DNA from: Paenibacillus woosongensis
GTDB taxonomy: Bacteria > Bacillota > Bacilli > Paenibacillales > Paenibacillaceae
NCBI RefSeq assembly: GCF_030122845.1
Contig: NZ_CP126084.1
Location: 5,046,501 to 5,110,500, forward strand
Length of the DNA stretch: 64,000 nucleotides
Direction of reading: 5' to 3'
The stretch's first letter is position 1, and each line of letters opens with the position of its first letter. A program made the position numbers and the translations under genes. Shown piece by piece: positions 7,952-16,852 of this stretch. The notes beneath the pieces were generated by a model. The model searched no databases. It was not told the origin of the DNA and saw only the letters and a list, made by a program, of their open reading frames with translations.

Positions 7952-9055
7952 TTAAGGATTTTGCAAAGCTGTCTCGGCAAGTAAAGGAAGAATATTATCA
8001 AAAAAATGGGTGTTCTTGTTAAAAACATACCCGCCAGAAAAGGATGTGTCCTTATTTTTAAGGGATATCATTTGTTTGCTCAACTGCTTGGCCCATTCCT
8101 TATCCCCGCATTCCAAGGCTAGCAGTATGGCAAGACCATACACCGATGGCGATTCGTAAGAGACCTCCGCCGTGCGGGTTGCCCGGTTATAGCGTCCTTT
8201 AATGCTTTTCTGCTGGCTGAGCTCCTTCTTCAGGAATGAGATAAGGGGGGTCGGCTTCTTGCCCAGCTCTGCACGGTGAATGCCTATCATTAATTGATCG
8301 ATGAGATTAACATCGTCGCCGTATGCATATTTCTGCTCCTGAACATCGTAGGTGACCGGAAAGAACACGCCGTCATCCGGCATTTCGGAGAGTAAGCGAA
8401 CGTATTGCTCGTAAGTGCCCGAATCGATAAGCTGGTGATCCTTCATCAGCTTAAGCACCGCTATATTCACATAAACCAGGCTCAGCGTTGTAGGGGATTC
8501 ATCCCTCGCAAAGTCGTGGAAATCGACGAAATAGCCGTTGTTCTGCACATGCATCTGCAGTGTGTCCGATATTTCTCTTGCCGCAGCTAAATATTCGTCT
8601 TTTTTCCAAAGCTGTGATGCCTCTAGCAGACTGCCGATAATACGGAAATCGTCACCAAGCGCATTCGTATTTACCTTCACCCGGCCATCCGACTCTATCT
8701 TCCAGACAATATACTTCTCCGACGTCAAAAATCGGCTGTTCAGCACCTCATAGCTGCGTTCAAACAACGCTTGATCCCGCTTCTTTACGGCATACTGCAT
8801 CCAAAATCCCAATGACTCGGAAAGCGCCTCGCGCCCAGCCACGATATCCGGATCAGTGGAGGCTCCCGGCTGCAAATAAGTGGCTAAAGTTCCATTTGCA
8901 TTTGTCATATGCTTCGTAATAAATTCCTCTGTGGACGAGCCCACACTCTTCACGGCCTCCCCCTTGGAATACACGGTGACAGCTGCGGATAATCCTAAAA
9001 TAACTACCATGAATACCATCAGCAGCTTTGTCCAGCTATAGTGCCATACGGTCAT
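7952..9055 (-). CDS. GH8-like glycosidase, membrane-anchored (YdaJ/PssZ-like)
   Basis: 367 residues from ATG 9055, 11 bases after AGGAG; a GTG at 9064 is the alternative. One N-terminal signal-anchor (SWTKLLMVFMVVILGLSAAV) places the catalytic part outside. The (alpha/alpha)6 pattern of family GH8 is suggested by ALSESLGFWMQYAV, with the Glu at the place of the catalytic acid, and by NALGDDFRI, with an Asp of the second catalytic position. YdaJ of B. subtilis and PssZ of Listeria are the family members found at the head of c-di-GMP-controlled polysaccharide operons; PssZ cuts the polymer. It is the first gene of a four-gene minus-strand operon here. Substrate unknown. Confidence 0.8.
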   Translation of the reverse strand: MTVWHYSWTKLLMVFMVVILGLSAAVTVYSKGEAVKSVGSSTEEFITKHMTNANGTLATYLQPGASTDPDIVAGREALSESLGFWMQYAVKKRDQALFERSYEVLNSRFLTSEKYIVWKIESDGRVKVNTNALGDDFRIIGSLLEASQLWKKDEYLAAAREISDTLQMHVQNNGYFVDFHDFARDESPTTLSLVYVNIAVLKLMKDHQLIDSGTYEQYVRLLSEMPDDGVFFPVTYDVQEQKYAYGDDVNLIDQLMIGIHRAELGKKPTPLISFLKKELSQQKSIKGRYNRATRTAEVSYESPSVYGLAILLALECGDKEWAKQLSKQMISLKNKDTSFSGGYVFNKNTHFFDNILPLLAETALQNP

Positions 9056-9220
9056 TACTTTCACCTTCTCCTACTTGGGTCTAAACCCCTCTTGTTCCAT
9101 TTTCATGATACCTAAGGCCCAAACTTTGGACTTCCATTATTATTTTATCCTATATTTTCTTAACGCGCTGTAAGTATTTCATTTATAACCCGGAAGGGTT
9201 CCATATATGTAAAAGAAGGC

Positions 9221-9249
9221 AAAAAACTCTCCTTTTAGGAAAGGAGAGT
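9221..9249 (-). terminator. Intrinsic terminator of the small protein gene
   Basis: ACTCTCCTTT pairs with AAAGGAGAGT around a short loop, followed by TTTTT on the minus strand. It lies 15 bases after the stop of the small gene at 9264. Confidence 0.85.
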
Positions 9250-9263
9250 CTTGCGGGTTAAAT

Positions 9264-9494
9264 TTAAATTAGTGCAATTGCGAGCAGCGTGAACAGGCTT
9301 AACGTCAGAATCTCATTGCCGAAAAATCCCGGGCGAAAGGCCGAGGTTCTAACGACGCCCCTACCATCGGGACGCAAATAAACATTTTGGTAGTCTACAT
9401 TCGTTATCGTCCCTGTATACTGCTGTCCATCTATGGTTAGAATGCGAACCCTCTTATCTTTGCAGTGCAAACAAGTATAATAGGCTTCAACCAC
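9264..9494 (-). CDS. Small protein of unknown function with CxxC and C-terminal hydrophobic tail
   Basis: 76 residues from GTG 9494. The ATG at 9503 abuts AAGGAGG with no spacing, so the GTG nine bases later is the likelier start. The N-terminal part has YYTCLHCKDK followed by a short beta-rich stretch (ILTIDGQQYTGTITNVDYQN), reminiscent of small SH3/Sm-like barrels, then a hydrophobic C-terminus (EILTLSLFTLLAIALI) that could be a membrane anchor. I do not recognise the family. It has its own terminator and lies between the EPS operon and rlmN, with no clear link to either. Confidence 0.65.
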   Translation of the reverse strand: MVEAYYTCLHCKDKRVRILTIDGQQYTGTITNVDYQNVYLRPDGRGVVRTSAFRPGFFGNEILTLSLFTLLAIALI

Positions 9495-9568
9495 AACCCT
9501 CATCCTCCTTTTTTAGATCACATATTAGTTTATGAGGAGAATGAGGGACGGTAACGGCTTAGGTCTAC

Positions 9569-10642
9569 TTAAGATATTCTTCTGTCCTTCTTAATTTGCT
9601 TGCTCCGCAGTTGACCGCAGGCGGCATCGATATCCGTGCCGTGCTCCAGGCGGACGCTGCAGTTGATTCCCTGCTTCTTCATCACATCGTAAAAGGCCAG
9701 GATCGACTCCTTGCGGCTTCTCTGGTATTGGCCGTGTTCATCGACCGGGTTATATGGAATGAGGTTGACTGTAACCCCGTTTCGCCGGTCGCCAATCAGC
9801 TCGGCGAGCTCCTGCGCATGCTCTGTTCCGTCGTTTACGTCTCTTAGCAAAATGTATTCCAAGGTCACCTTCCGGTTCGATTTTGCCAAATAGTAATCTA
9901 TAGCCTCCATCAGCCTTTCGATCGGAATGGCCTTGTTGATCTTCATGATGCGCGTCCGCAGCTCATTGTTGGGGGCATGCAGTGAAATCGCCAGGTTGAC
10001 CTTCAGATCGGAGTCGGCAAACTCAATGATTTTGTCCGCGAGGCCGCTTGTGGATACGGTAATGCGGCGAGGCCCGATGGCCAGACCCTTGTGGTCCTTC
10101 ACCGTGCGAATAAAGTTGGATACGTTCGTAAAGTTATCAAACGGCTCGCCGATGCCCATAACGACGATATGGCTTACCCGTTCCTCCTGTCCAGCTTCAT
10201 CCAAATGGAACTGTACTTTCATGATTTGTTCCACGATTTCTGCGCTCGTTAAATCACGGCTCTTCTTCAGCAATCCGCTCGCGCAGAAACTGCAGCCGAT
10301 ATTGCAGCCGACCTGAGTGGTGACGCAGACAGAGAGACCGAACTTATGCCGCATCAACACCGTCTCAATCAGATTCCCGTCCGCCAGTTTAAAGAGAAAC
10401 TTGACCGTTCCGTCCGCAGACTGCTGCTTTACCTGTTCTGTCAGCGTCTCCATCACGAAATTCTCTTCCAGCAGCGCAACAACCTCAGGCTTGACATCAT
10501 TCATATCCGCGAAGCTGTGTACCCGTTTGCGGTAAAGCCAATCCCATACCTGGAGCGCGCGTGATTTCTTGTGTCCCCGCTCCTCCAGCCAGGCGATCAG
10601 CTGATCTAACGTAAATCCATAAATGGATGATATATTCATCAT
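9569..10642 (-). CDS. rlmN: 23S rRNA (adenine(2503)-C(2))-methyltransferase
   Basis: Radical SAM methyltransferase that methylates C2 of A2503 in 23S rRNA (and A37 of some tRNAs). The CxxxCxxC iron-sulfur motif reads [11 protein letters not shown], followed by the GEP motif [11 protein letters not shown]. The conserved C-terminal Cys that carries the methyl intermediate lies in [13 protein letters not shown]. 357 residues, normal for the family. The N-terminal accessory domain ([26 protein letters not shown]) is intact. Start at ATG 10642 or the adjacent ATG 10639, after AAAGAGG. Divergent from the epimerase gene; no operon partner. Confidence 0.97.
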   Translation of the reverse strand: MMNISSIYGFTLDQLIAWLEERGHKKSRALQVWDWLYRKRVHSFADMNDVKPEVVALLEENFVMETLTEQVKQQSADGTVKFLFKLADGNLIETVLMRHKFGLSVCVTTQVGCNIGCSFCASGLLKKSRDLTSAEIVEQIMKVQFHLDEAGQEERVSHIVVMGIGEPFDNFTNVSNFIRTVKDHKGLAIGPRRITVSTSGLADKIIEFADSDLKVNLAISLHAPNNELRTRIMKINKAIPIERLMEAIDYYLAKSNRKVTLEYILLRDVNDGTEHAQELAELIGDRRNGVTVNLIPYNPVDEHGQYQRSRKESILAFYDVMKKQGINCSVRLEHGTDIDAACGQLRSKQIKKDRRIS

Positions 10643-10839
10643 ATTTTCCTCTTTTCAGAACTTCAAATTCTGATTATTATTGTCCCAAATCTTTTTTATG
10701 AAAACAAGGCTCTATTTCATGAGAAATATATCCGAAAGTGTAACTTTGTGACCCTGTTAACGTCTACATAATTAAATGGACGGCGATTTAGTCAATTTCT
10801 AGGGAACCCTTCAGGGTAGAAACGGAGTTGTTTGCGCTT

Positions 10840-11745
10840 ATGACCGGAAAAATCGTCTTGGCTGGAGGAACTGGCTTCATCGGAACTTATCTCAGTAAGA
10901 AGTATCAGCAGCAGGGGTATGAAATCATACATATTTCTAGACAGCCAGGCCATATATCATGGCGGGACCACAAGGGAATTGTACATGCGTTGGAGCAGGC
11001 GGACATGCTGATCAATCTGGCGGGAAAATCCGTCGACTGCCGTTATACCGACAAGAATAAAAAGGCCATCATGGACTCACGTACGGAGACGACCCAGCTT
11101 CTCGGCGCTGCCGTGCTTGCCTGCAAGCAGCCGCCTGCCCTCTGGATCAATTCCAGCACGGCCACGATCTACAGACATGCGGAGGATCGGCCCATGACGG
11201 AAGCTGGCGGCGAGATCGGAACTGGCTTCTCCGTCGAGGTGGCCCAAGCATGGGAGCAGACCTTTTTTGCCTTTAAATTGCCGGCAACCAGACAAGCGGC
11301 GCTGCGGATTTCCATCGTTCTTGGAGAAGGCGGGGGCGTCATGACGCCGTACAAAAACCTCGTCCGCTTCGGGCTTGGCGGCATCCAAGGCCCGGGAACC
11401 CAGCGGTTCAGCTGGATTCATATCGAGGACATTTACGGCATTATTTCGTTTCTGCAGGCCAGGGAGGATTTGAGCGGCGTGTTCAATTGCGCCTCTCCGA
11501 ACCCTGTCACCAACCGGGAGCTCATGAGCGAAATGCGGCGGGCGATGAACCGCAAATTCGGTCTGCCTTCGCCGAAATGGCTGCTGGAGCTTGGCGCCGT
11601 CATGATTCAGACGGAAACCGAATTAATTCTAAAGAGCCGCTGGGTGATTCCAGAGCGATTAGAGCAGGAAGGCTATGAGTTCAAATTTCCCCGGCTGGAT
11701 CAGACGTTGCGCAGCATTCTTCATTTAGCCGAAGATTGGAGATAG
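10840..11745 (+). CDS. TIGR01777-family NAD-dependent epimerase (YfhF-like)
   Basis: 301 residues from ATG 10840; an in-frame TTG at 10828 abuts the GGAG and is less likely. The N-terminal Rossmann motif reads ILVAGGTGFIG-like (KIVLAGGTGFIGTYL), then MLINLAGKSVDCRY typical of this SDR subgroup, and INSSTATIYRHAEDRPMTE. The C-terminal DUF1731-type region (TNRELMSEMRRAMNRKFGLPSPKWLLELGAVMIQTETELILKSRWVIP) is present in full. The physiological substrate of this family is not established. It is four bases upstream of the GDPD gene, so the two are probably co-transcribed. Confidence 0.85.
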   Translation: MTGKIVLAGGTGFIGTYLSKKYQQQGYEIIHISRQPGHISWRDHKGIVHALEQADMLINLAGKSVDCRYTDKNKKAIMDSRTETTQLLGAAVLACKQPPALWINSSTATIYRHAEDRPMTEAGGEIGTGFSVEVAQAWEQTFFAFKLPATRQAALRISIVLGEGGGVMTPYKNLVRFGLGGIQGPGTQRFSWIHIEDIYGIISFLQAREDLSGVFNCASPNPVTNRELMSEMRRAMNRKFGLPSPKWLLELGAVMIQTETELILKSRWVIPERLEQEGYEFKFPRLDQTLRSILHLAEDWR

Positions 11746-11749
11746 GAAG

Positions 11750-12730
11750 ATGAGGCTCACAAAAAGATGGCAACGCATATTAGTAGTTGTGCTTATTTTG
11801 TCAGCAGTGATCTATTTGAACAATACCTCCCTGCTGACTAAGGAGCGCAGCGGGTCACCTTTCCTGCTGGCGCACCGCGGTCTTGGTCAAACGTTCAGCA
11901 TGGAGGGCATGGAGGGAGATACTTGCACGGCCACCCGAATTTTCGAGCCGGAGCACCCTTACCTGGAGAACACCATCCCTTCCATGCAGGCTGCCTTCGA
12001 TGCCGGAGCGGACATGGTGGAACTGGATATTAAGCCGACCAAGGATGGCCAATTCGCCGTGTTCCATGACTGGACACTGGAATGCCGGACGAACGTGCAG
12101 GGCATGGTCGGTGATTATACGATGGATGAGCTGAAGGATATCGATATCGGCTACGGCTACACGGCGGATAACGGCGCGACATACCCTTTTCGCGGGAAAG
12201 GCATTGGGTTGATGCCGTCGCTGGATGAGGTGCTGGAGCATTTTCCGAAAGGAACTTTCCTGCTTCATATTAAAAGCAATGACCCGGAGGAGGGCCGCCA
12301 GCTCGCGCAATATCTTGCGGATCTGCCAGAGGATCGTTTGCATGACCTGACAGTTTATGGAGGCGATGAACCTATAGCTGCCTTGCAGGGGGAATTGCCC
12401 GGGCTGAGAGTAATGTCAAAGGCTACACTCAAAAGCTGTCTGCTTGCGTACGAAGGGGTCGGTTGGAGCGGTTATATGCCTTCGGCCTGCAGAAACACGC
12501 AGCTACATATCCCCTTGAAGTTCGCTCCGTGGCTATGGGGGTGGCCAAATAAATTTCTTAACCGGATGGATGACGCCGGTACGCGGGTAATCGTTGTCGC
12601 AGGCAGCGGGGAGTGGTCGGAAGGATTTGATACCGTAGAGGATTTAACAAGGCTTCCCAAAGGCTATACCGGCGGGATCTGGACGAACAGGATTGACCGG
12701 ATTGCGCCGGCGTTACTGCACAATAAATGA
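11750..12730 (+). CDS. Glycerophosphodiester phosphodiesterase family protein, membrane-anchored
   Basis: Hydrolyses glycerophosphodiesters to glycerol-3-phosphate and an alcohol. One N-terminal hydrophobic segment (ILVVVLILSAVIYL) suggests an extracytoplasmic enzyme. The TIM-barrel motifs are present: LLAHRG (catalytic His), LENTIPSMQAAFDAGADMVELDIKPTKDGQFAVFHD (metal-binding Glu/Asp and second catalytic His; shown here in part as AHRG, ENT, ELD, FHD). 326 residues. An insertion with two Cys around position 60 (GDTCTATRIF) separates AHRG from ENT, longer than in typical bacterial GDPDs. Ends just before a strong terminator. Confidence 0.88.
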   Translation: MRLTKRWQRILVVVLILSAVIYLNNTSLLTKERSGSPFLLAHRGLGQTFSMEGMEGDTCTATRIFEPEHPYLENTIPSMQAAFDAGADMVELDIKPTKDGQFAVFHDWTLECRTNVQGMVGDYTMDELKDIDIGYGYTADNGATYPFRGKGIGLMPSLDEVLEHFPKGTFLLHIKSNDPEEGRQLAQYLADLPEDRLHDLTVYGGDEPIAALQGELPGLRVMSKATLKSCLLAYEGVGWSGYMPSACRNTQLHIPLKFAPWLWGWPNKFLNRMDDAGTRVIVVAGSGEWSEGFDTVEDLTRLPKGYTGGIWTNRIDRIAPALLHNK

Positions 12731-12751
12731 AGCAGGATAAGACGACATAGC

Positions 12752-12785
12752 AAACACCCCGCTAATTGCTTTAGCGGGGTGTTTA
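12752..12785. terminator. Bidirectional intrinsic terminator
   Basis: AACACCCCGCTAA pairs with TTTAGCGGGGTGTTT around a four-base loop, with T on one side and A on the other. It serves the GDPD gene and could also stop the converging ABC-2 operon, whose last stop is at 12909. Confidence 0.9.
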
Positions 12786-12908
12786 TGCATAATGGATTTA
12801 CTCCGGCGGCTGGGAACGGCGTACAGGCTGACGGCTTCTTTCCGCAGCGCGCCAGTTCCTGGGGCCTCGAGGGCGGTCAACCACATGCCGCCCCCGAAAT
12901 TCAACGCC

Positions 12909-13706
12909 TTAAGAGCCTGCACCTTTATAGCGTCTGACCCCCATGTTCCATGCCAGCAGACCGATTGTGAGGAAGATTCCCCCCATCACCGGAGTAAGCA
13001 GGGCCATGCTCGTCATCTCTTCCCGCTGCAAGAATAGAGCAGCCGGATAAATACCGACGAAGGCGAACGGGATGACCCATGTCAGTAAAATTTGGATCGC
13101 CCGGTTATAAATCGTTATGGGATAGCGCCCATAGTTCTGTATATTGAACATCAGCGGCAGGATCCCAGTTGGTGCGTCTGAATAGAACGACAATGAGGTA
13201 AGCGCGGTGTAGATCCCTGCATAAATGGCGACCGCGCTCAACGTCAGAATAATCAGCGCCGGAATGGTCCACCATTCCAGCGGAAGGCCGAGCTGCCCGC
13301 CGCTAATCACCATAATGATGATGCCGACGAGGCCGCCGATCAGAGCTGGCGGGTCGATATTTTCAAGGAAAATTTGAAATAAATGATGCGCCGGACGCGT
13401 CAGCACGCGGTCCATCTCCCCTTTGACGATATAGCGTTCGCTGAAATTCCACATATTGACGAAGCAACTGAACACGGCATATGGCACCATAAAGAAGCCG
13501 TAGACGAATATCACCTCGTTTTGGCTCCAGCCGCCCAGGCTGTCAGTGTGCATGAACACGACCAGGATGAAAATAAAGTTCGTCGCCTGGAACAGCAAAT
13601 CCGAGATCACCTCGACCCAAAAATCGGCGCGATAAGTAAGCCGGGTTTTCATGTAATTTTTAAAATATTCTAGAATCAAGCCTAGGTAGTACAACATCCT
13701 CGTCAT
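12909..13706 (-). CDS. ABC-2 family exporter permease (COG3694-like)
   Basis: 265 residues from ATG 13706; a TTG at 13718 abuts its ribosome site. About six transmembrane segments follow an N-terminal amphipathic stretch (LGLILEYFKNYMKTRLTYRADFWVEVISD). MWNFSERYIVKGEMDRVLTRPAHHLFQIFLE is the conserved loop of the family, in which RGEMDxxLxRP recurs. It forms a heteromeric exporter with the next permease and the ATPase encoded upstream. Substrate unknown; this trio type (COG4586 ATPase with COG4587 and COG3694 permeases) is widespread in Firmicutes and not functionally assigned. Confidence 0.88.
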   Translation of the reverse strand: MTRMLYYLGLILEYFKNYMKTRLTYRADFWVEVISDLLFQATNFIFILVVFMHTDSLGGWSQNEVIFVYGFFMVPYAVFSCFVNMWNFSERYIVKGEMDRVLTRPAHHLFQIFLENIDPPALIGGLVGIIIMVISGGQLGLPLEWWTIPALIILTLSAVAIYAGIYTALTSLSFYSDAPTGILPLMFNIQNYGRYPITIYNRAIQILLTWVIPFAFVGIYPAALFLQREEMTSMALLTPVMGGIFLTIGLLAWNMGVRRYKGAGS

Positions 13707-13714
13707 ACCTCTCG

Positions 13715-14596
13715 TCAACCTCCTTGCACGAACAGGCGCTGCCGCGCTGCCCGGTATAACAGAATCATCGGGATGATTAAAGCCGCGAACCAGAACACCT
13801 GAATGCCCAGCACGTTCCAGATGCCTACGCCCTGCACTCGGCCCGTAAAGACGGAGCCCGGCAAATAGGTGATCGCCTGAAAAGGCAGCACCTCAAGCAC
13901 TTTGGACAGCCAGCCAGGGAACAGGCTGATCGGTACGATAAGCCCTGAGAAGAGATCGACGAGGACCCGCTTCATCCGCATAACGCCTTCATTATTCTCG
14001 ATAAAGAAGGCCGAGAGGCCTGTTATGACATTAATCTGCGAATTGATCAGGAAGCTGAAGATCAGCATGACAAGAAAGCCAGCCCATGCCGACGGGGCGG
14101 TTGGCAGCTGCACCGGGAACAGGAGCATAGCGATGGCCATGCCGGGAATCATGAACAGCAGGAAGCGGAACATGCCTTCCCCAAGCCCCTGCATCATTTT
14201 GGCAAATACATAGTTATAGGGACGTATGAACTGGATGGCAATGCTGCCGTCGCGGATATCGGACGAGATTTCCCGGTCCAGATTGTTGAAATAAAATGCC
14301 CTGGCCATCCAGGATACTGCAACATACGTCGTCATCTGCACGGCGGTAAAGCCGCCCAAGGAATCACCGTCGCCATAGATGGCTTTCCAGGTGAAATAGT
14401 TGACCCCGATATTGAGAGTATAGATTAGAATACCGGTGTAGTAATTAATTCGGTATGCAAGCATGGTCAGGAAGCGGATGCGGATAAAATCCAAATATGC
14501 GTCAAGCAGCAGACGCTTTCCGCTATAACGCGGCTTCCGTTCTTCCGGGCGGGTCGGTCTGGACGAAGACTGCTCGGATGCTAAACGCTTAGACAT
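13715..14596 (-). CDS. ABC-2 family exporter permease (COG4587-like)
   Basis: 293 residues from ATG 14596, which overlaps the stop of the ATPase gene (ATGTCTAA arrangement), a sign of coupled translation. The open frame reaches back to 14704, but that part is a shadow of the ATPase. A polar N-terminal 35 residues precedes six or so transmembrane segments. RPYNYVFAKMMQGLGEGMFRF resembles the conserved cytoplasmic loop of the family. The downstream permease starts within nine bases of its stop. Confidence 0.88.
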   Translation of the reverse strand: MSKRLASEQSSSRPTRPEERKPRYSGKRLLLDAYLDFIRIRFLTMLAYRINYYTGILIYTLNIGVNYFTWKAIYGDGDSLGGFTAVQMTTYVAVSWMARAFYFNNLDREISSDIRDGSIAIQFIRPYNYVFAKMMQGLGEGMFRFLLFMIPGMAIAMLLFPVQLPTAPSAWAGFLVMLIFSFLINSQINVITGLSAFFIENNEGVMRMKRVLVDLFSGLIVPISLFPGWLSKVLEVLPFQAITYLPGSVFTGRVQGVGIWNVLGIQVFWFAALIIPMILLYRAARQRLFVQGG

Positions 14597-15647
14597 GGCT
14601 GACCTCTTTGGTACCATCCGCCAGGGAATCAAGCGCTTCTTCGGCCTTCTCCGCCGAACCGGATTGATATATGCTGCGCACGATTTCATCGGTATTCGTC
14701 TCAATGATTTTGATATCCGTAATGTCTGCCTGACCCACTACCCGTCCGAGCACATCGGATACATTAAGCTCCAGCGGAATCCAGACCTTGGCATTGAGAT
14801 CGTTCTCGGCTGACCATTCCACGGCCAGCCCTGCGGTCCACTGCCGCAGCGTCTCCAGCTTCGTCGCTCTCCCGAATTGAAATAGCACCTCGCGCCCCGT
14901 TCCCCAGCGCTGCTTCAGCTCCTCCAGGCCGCCGTCGTAAATGATTCGCCCGTCATCCAGCATGATGACGCGGGAGCAAAGCGCCTCGATATCCTGCAAA
15001 TCATGCGTCGTCAGCAGGATCGTCGTACCGTGCTCGCGGTTCATATCCTTCAGGAAGTCGCGAATTTCCGATTTCACGACAATATCGAGCCCAATCGTCG
15101 GCTCGTCGAGGAACAGGATCGACGGGTTATGCAGCAGGGCGGCGACCAGCTCGCAGCGCATGCGCTGCCCCAGGCTAAGCTTGCGCACCGGACGGTTCAG
15201 CAGATCCTGGAGATTCAGGCGCTCCACGAGCTCGTCCAGCCGCTTTTTGAAATCCTGCTCGGATACGCGGTACACCTTCCGCAGCAGCTGGAACGATTCG
15301 ATGACGCCGATGTCCCACCACAGCTGGCTGCGCTGCCCGAAAACGACGCCGATATTTTGCACGAACCGCTCCCGTTCTTCGTAGGGAACGTAGCCGCCGA
15401 CGGTGAGGCTGCCGGAGGTCGGCACCAGTATGCCGGTGAGCATCTTGATGGTCGTCGATTTGCCTGCGCCGTTCTCTCCGATATAGCCGCATATTTCGCC
15501 TTGAGGAATGGCGAACGTAATGTCTTTCACGGCAACGACCTCCTGGTACTGCCGCTTAAACAAGTCCGCAAAAGCTCCTTTGAGGCCTTCGCGGTTTTTT
15601 TGTATTTTAAATGCTTTGCGCAAATCCTGCACTTCTATCGCGTTCAT
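14589..15647 (-). CDS. ABC transporter ATP-binding protein (COG4586-like)
   Basis: 352 residues. Walker [11 protein letters not shown]-loop VFGQRSQLWWD, signature LSLGQRMR, Walker B ILFLDEPTIGLD, switch His in LLTTHD. About 100 residues follow the nucleotide-binding domain (REVLFQFGRATK to the end), typical of NatA-like exporters. The signature LSLGQRM in place of LSGGQ is usual for this subgroup. First gene of the three-gene exporter operon. Start at ATG 15647 after GAGGTAGGTAAAT. Confidence 0.95.
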   Translation of the reverse strand: MNAIEVQDLRKAFKIQKNREGLKGAFADLFKRQYQEVVAVKDITFAIPQGEICGYIGENGAGKSTTIKMLTGILVPTSGSLTVGGYVPYEERERFVQNIGVVFGQRSQLWWDIGVIESFQLLRKVYRVSEQDFKKRLDELVERLNLQDLLNRPVRKLSLGQRMRCELVAALLHNPSILFLDEPTIGLDIVVKSEIRDFLKDMNREHGTTILLTTHDLQDIEALCSRVIMLDDGRIIYDGGLEELKQRWGTGREVLFQFGRATKLETLRQWTAGLAVEWSAENDLNAKVWIPLELNVSDVLGRVVGQADITDIKIIETNTDEIVRSIYQSGSAEKAEEALDSLADGTKEVSHV

Positions 15648-15807
15648 ATTTACCTACCTCACTAATTAAGTCTTGGTGTCCCGTCCCAAGCTCCTATTAT
15701 AAATTACTGTCCCCGAAACCTCTACACCAAATGATCAACGGTATGTAAAACGGAGGTTTCATCGCTAGTTCGCTGAGCGGCAGGCGGCAGGTCAGGTGAT
15801 CATACTT

Positions 15808-15830
15808 AACGGACAGGAGTTCCGCTATTT
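15808..15830 (-). repeat. Short interspersed repeat, copy 1
   Basis: The minus strand contains ATAGCGGAAC, then TCCT, then GTCCGTT. It shares the core ATAGCGGAAC-N4-GTCCG with the two copies downstream but is inverted relative to them. Each copy is itself a weak inverted repeat (CGGAAC/GTCCG). Confidence 0.75.
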
Positions 15831-15849
15831 CCAACTCCCACCATGAATT

Positions 15850-15873
15850 AGGATCCTAAAGGACTTAGGATCC
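15850..15873. repeat. Inverted repeat built on two GGATCC palindromes
   Basis: AGGATCC and GGATCCT flank TAAAGGACTTA and can form a 7-bp stem; TTTATTTG follows on the plus strand. Possible weak terminator, but no plus-strand gene ends before it. Confidence 0.35.
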
Positions 15874-15915
15874 TTTATTTGTGAAAATACGCTGCCTTTG
15901 ACCTTTACTTGAGCG

Positions 15916-15938
15916 GAATAGCGGAACCAGGGTCCGTG
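15916..15938 (+). repeat. Short interspersed repeat, copy 2
   Basis: Core ATAGCGGAAC-CAGG-GTCCGTG on the plus strand, 77% or more identical to the copies at 15808 and 15967. Confidence 0.75.
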
Positions 15939-15966
15939 AGCTCCATGTTTTACCCCATTTCCGACA

Positions 15967-15989
15967 AAATAGCGGAACCACGGTCCGTT
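15967..15989 (+). repeat. Short interspersed repeat, copy 3
   Basis: Core ATAGCGGAAC-CACG-GTCCGTT on the plus strand, 28 bases after copy 2. Confidence 0.75.
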
Positions 15990-16036
15990 AACGGCCGCCC
16001 GGAAACTCCAAAGCCTAGACTCCCCCTCTTATATTT

Positions 16037-16060
16037 AAAAAAACGCCTCGCGGCGTTTTT
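16037..16060. terminator. Bidirectional intrinsic terminator
   Basis: AAAACGCC pairs with GGCGTTTT around TCGC, with A- and T-runs on either side. It is 40 bases past the stop of the minus-strand GyrI-like gene. Confidence 0.8.
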
Positions 16061-16099
16061 ATACAGGCTCATCCTATTAAGGGGGCAAATGAGATAAAG

Positions 16100-16597
16100 C
16101 TATTTCTCCAGCACAGGGATCATGATTGTAAATTGGGGGCTCGTGCTGTAAGGATCCTGCTCGCTCGGGTATATTTCAAAATGCGTCAGCTCCTCGCCTT
16201 CCTGCGGAAGCAACTTAAATCCTTGTTGCTCGATCCAAGCATATATGCTGCTGTACGATTCCCCGATATTCTGCTCGGCCCGGTGCTCGTACTTCGCGTA
16301 TTTCATCGCCGGAACGTGAACCTTAATCATGCCTTCCGGCACCTGTTCATCGGCATCAGCCACCTCAAATACCGCGCAGTGCTCAAATCCAATTCCGCCC
16401 GGATAGGCATGATAAGATAAGCCGTAGAAATTTTCAAGATCTACGATTCCCCGGATCTCCCCGCGCCGCCGCTGCAGTTCCTGATGAATTGCGCGTATGC
16501 CGCCCTCTCCCGCCTCAGCAAACGTTCCCTCCCAACGCAGCCCAATCGCGCTGAAAGCCTGCTTTGTTACAACCAGCGCCTCATTTACTTGTTCCAT
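16100..16597 (-). CDS. Stand-alone GyrI-like / effector-binding domain protein
   Basis: 165 residues from ATG 16597, 8 bases after GGGGAG. The fold is that of the AraC/BmrR effector-binding (GyrI-like) family: an N-terminal beta strand with a Trp (AIGLRWEGTF), the central FYGLSYHAYPGG, and the closing YSSIYAWIEQQGFKLLPQEGEELTHFEIYP with the Glu/Phe/Glu pattern conserved in the family. There is no DNA-binding domain. Such proteins bind hydrophobic or cationic small molecules; a target cannot be named. It lies divergently, 255 bases from a gene that fuses an AraC domain to the same type of domain. Confidence 0.8.
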   Translation of the reverse strand: MEQVNEALVVTKQAFSAIGLRWEGTFAEAGEGGIRAIHQELQRRRGEIRGIVDLENFYGLSYHAYPGGIGFEHCAVFEVADADEQVPEGMIKVHVPAMKYAKYEHRAEQNIGESYSSIYAWIEQQGFKLLPQEGEELTHFEIYPSEQDPYSTSPQFTIMIPVLEK

Positions 16598-16852
16598 TGC
16601 CACCTCTCCCCATCCATGAAATGATCAGTCGCTTAATGGGTAGTATTTTACTACATGGCTTATACAAAATATGTTGTTTCTTGTCGAAGAGATACCCCAG
16701 CCGAATTCTCATCCCCATAAAATTAAAGTACTATATAAATAGTTACCATATAGCTAAATGACTCTGTATAGAATCTGTTCACTAATAGCATGAAAAGACA
16801 GGTAAAACCCTGCCCAGGGTGATACGATGATACGCATAAGGAGGTCATGTAT

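Larger units (their letters stand above)
15648..16099. other. Gene-free stretch with short repeats and hairpins
   Basis: No credible coding frame in 452 bases. It holds the promoter side of the ABC exporter, three copies of a 23-bp repeat, a GGATCC hairpin and the terminator at 16037-16060, each listed separately. Confidence 0.7.

Noticed and set aside
12713..12922. 69-codon minus-strand frame after the ABC-2 permease
   Set aside because: Runs straight through the strong terminator at 12752-12785 and overlaps the permease end; no ribosome site.
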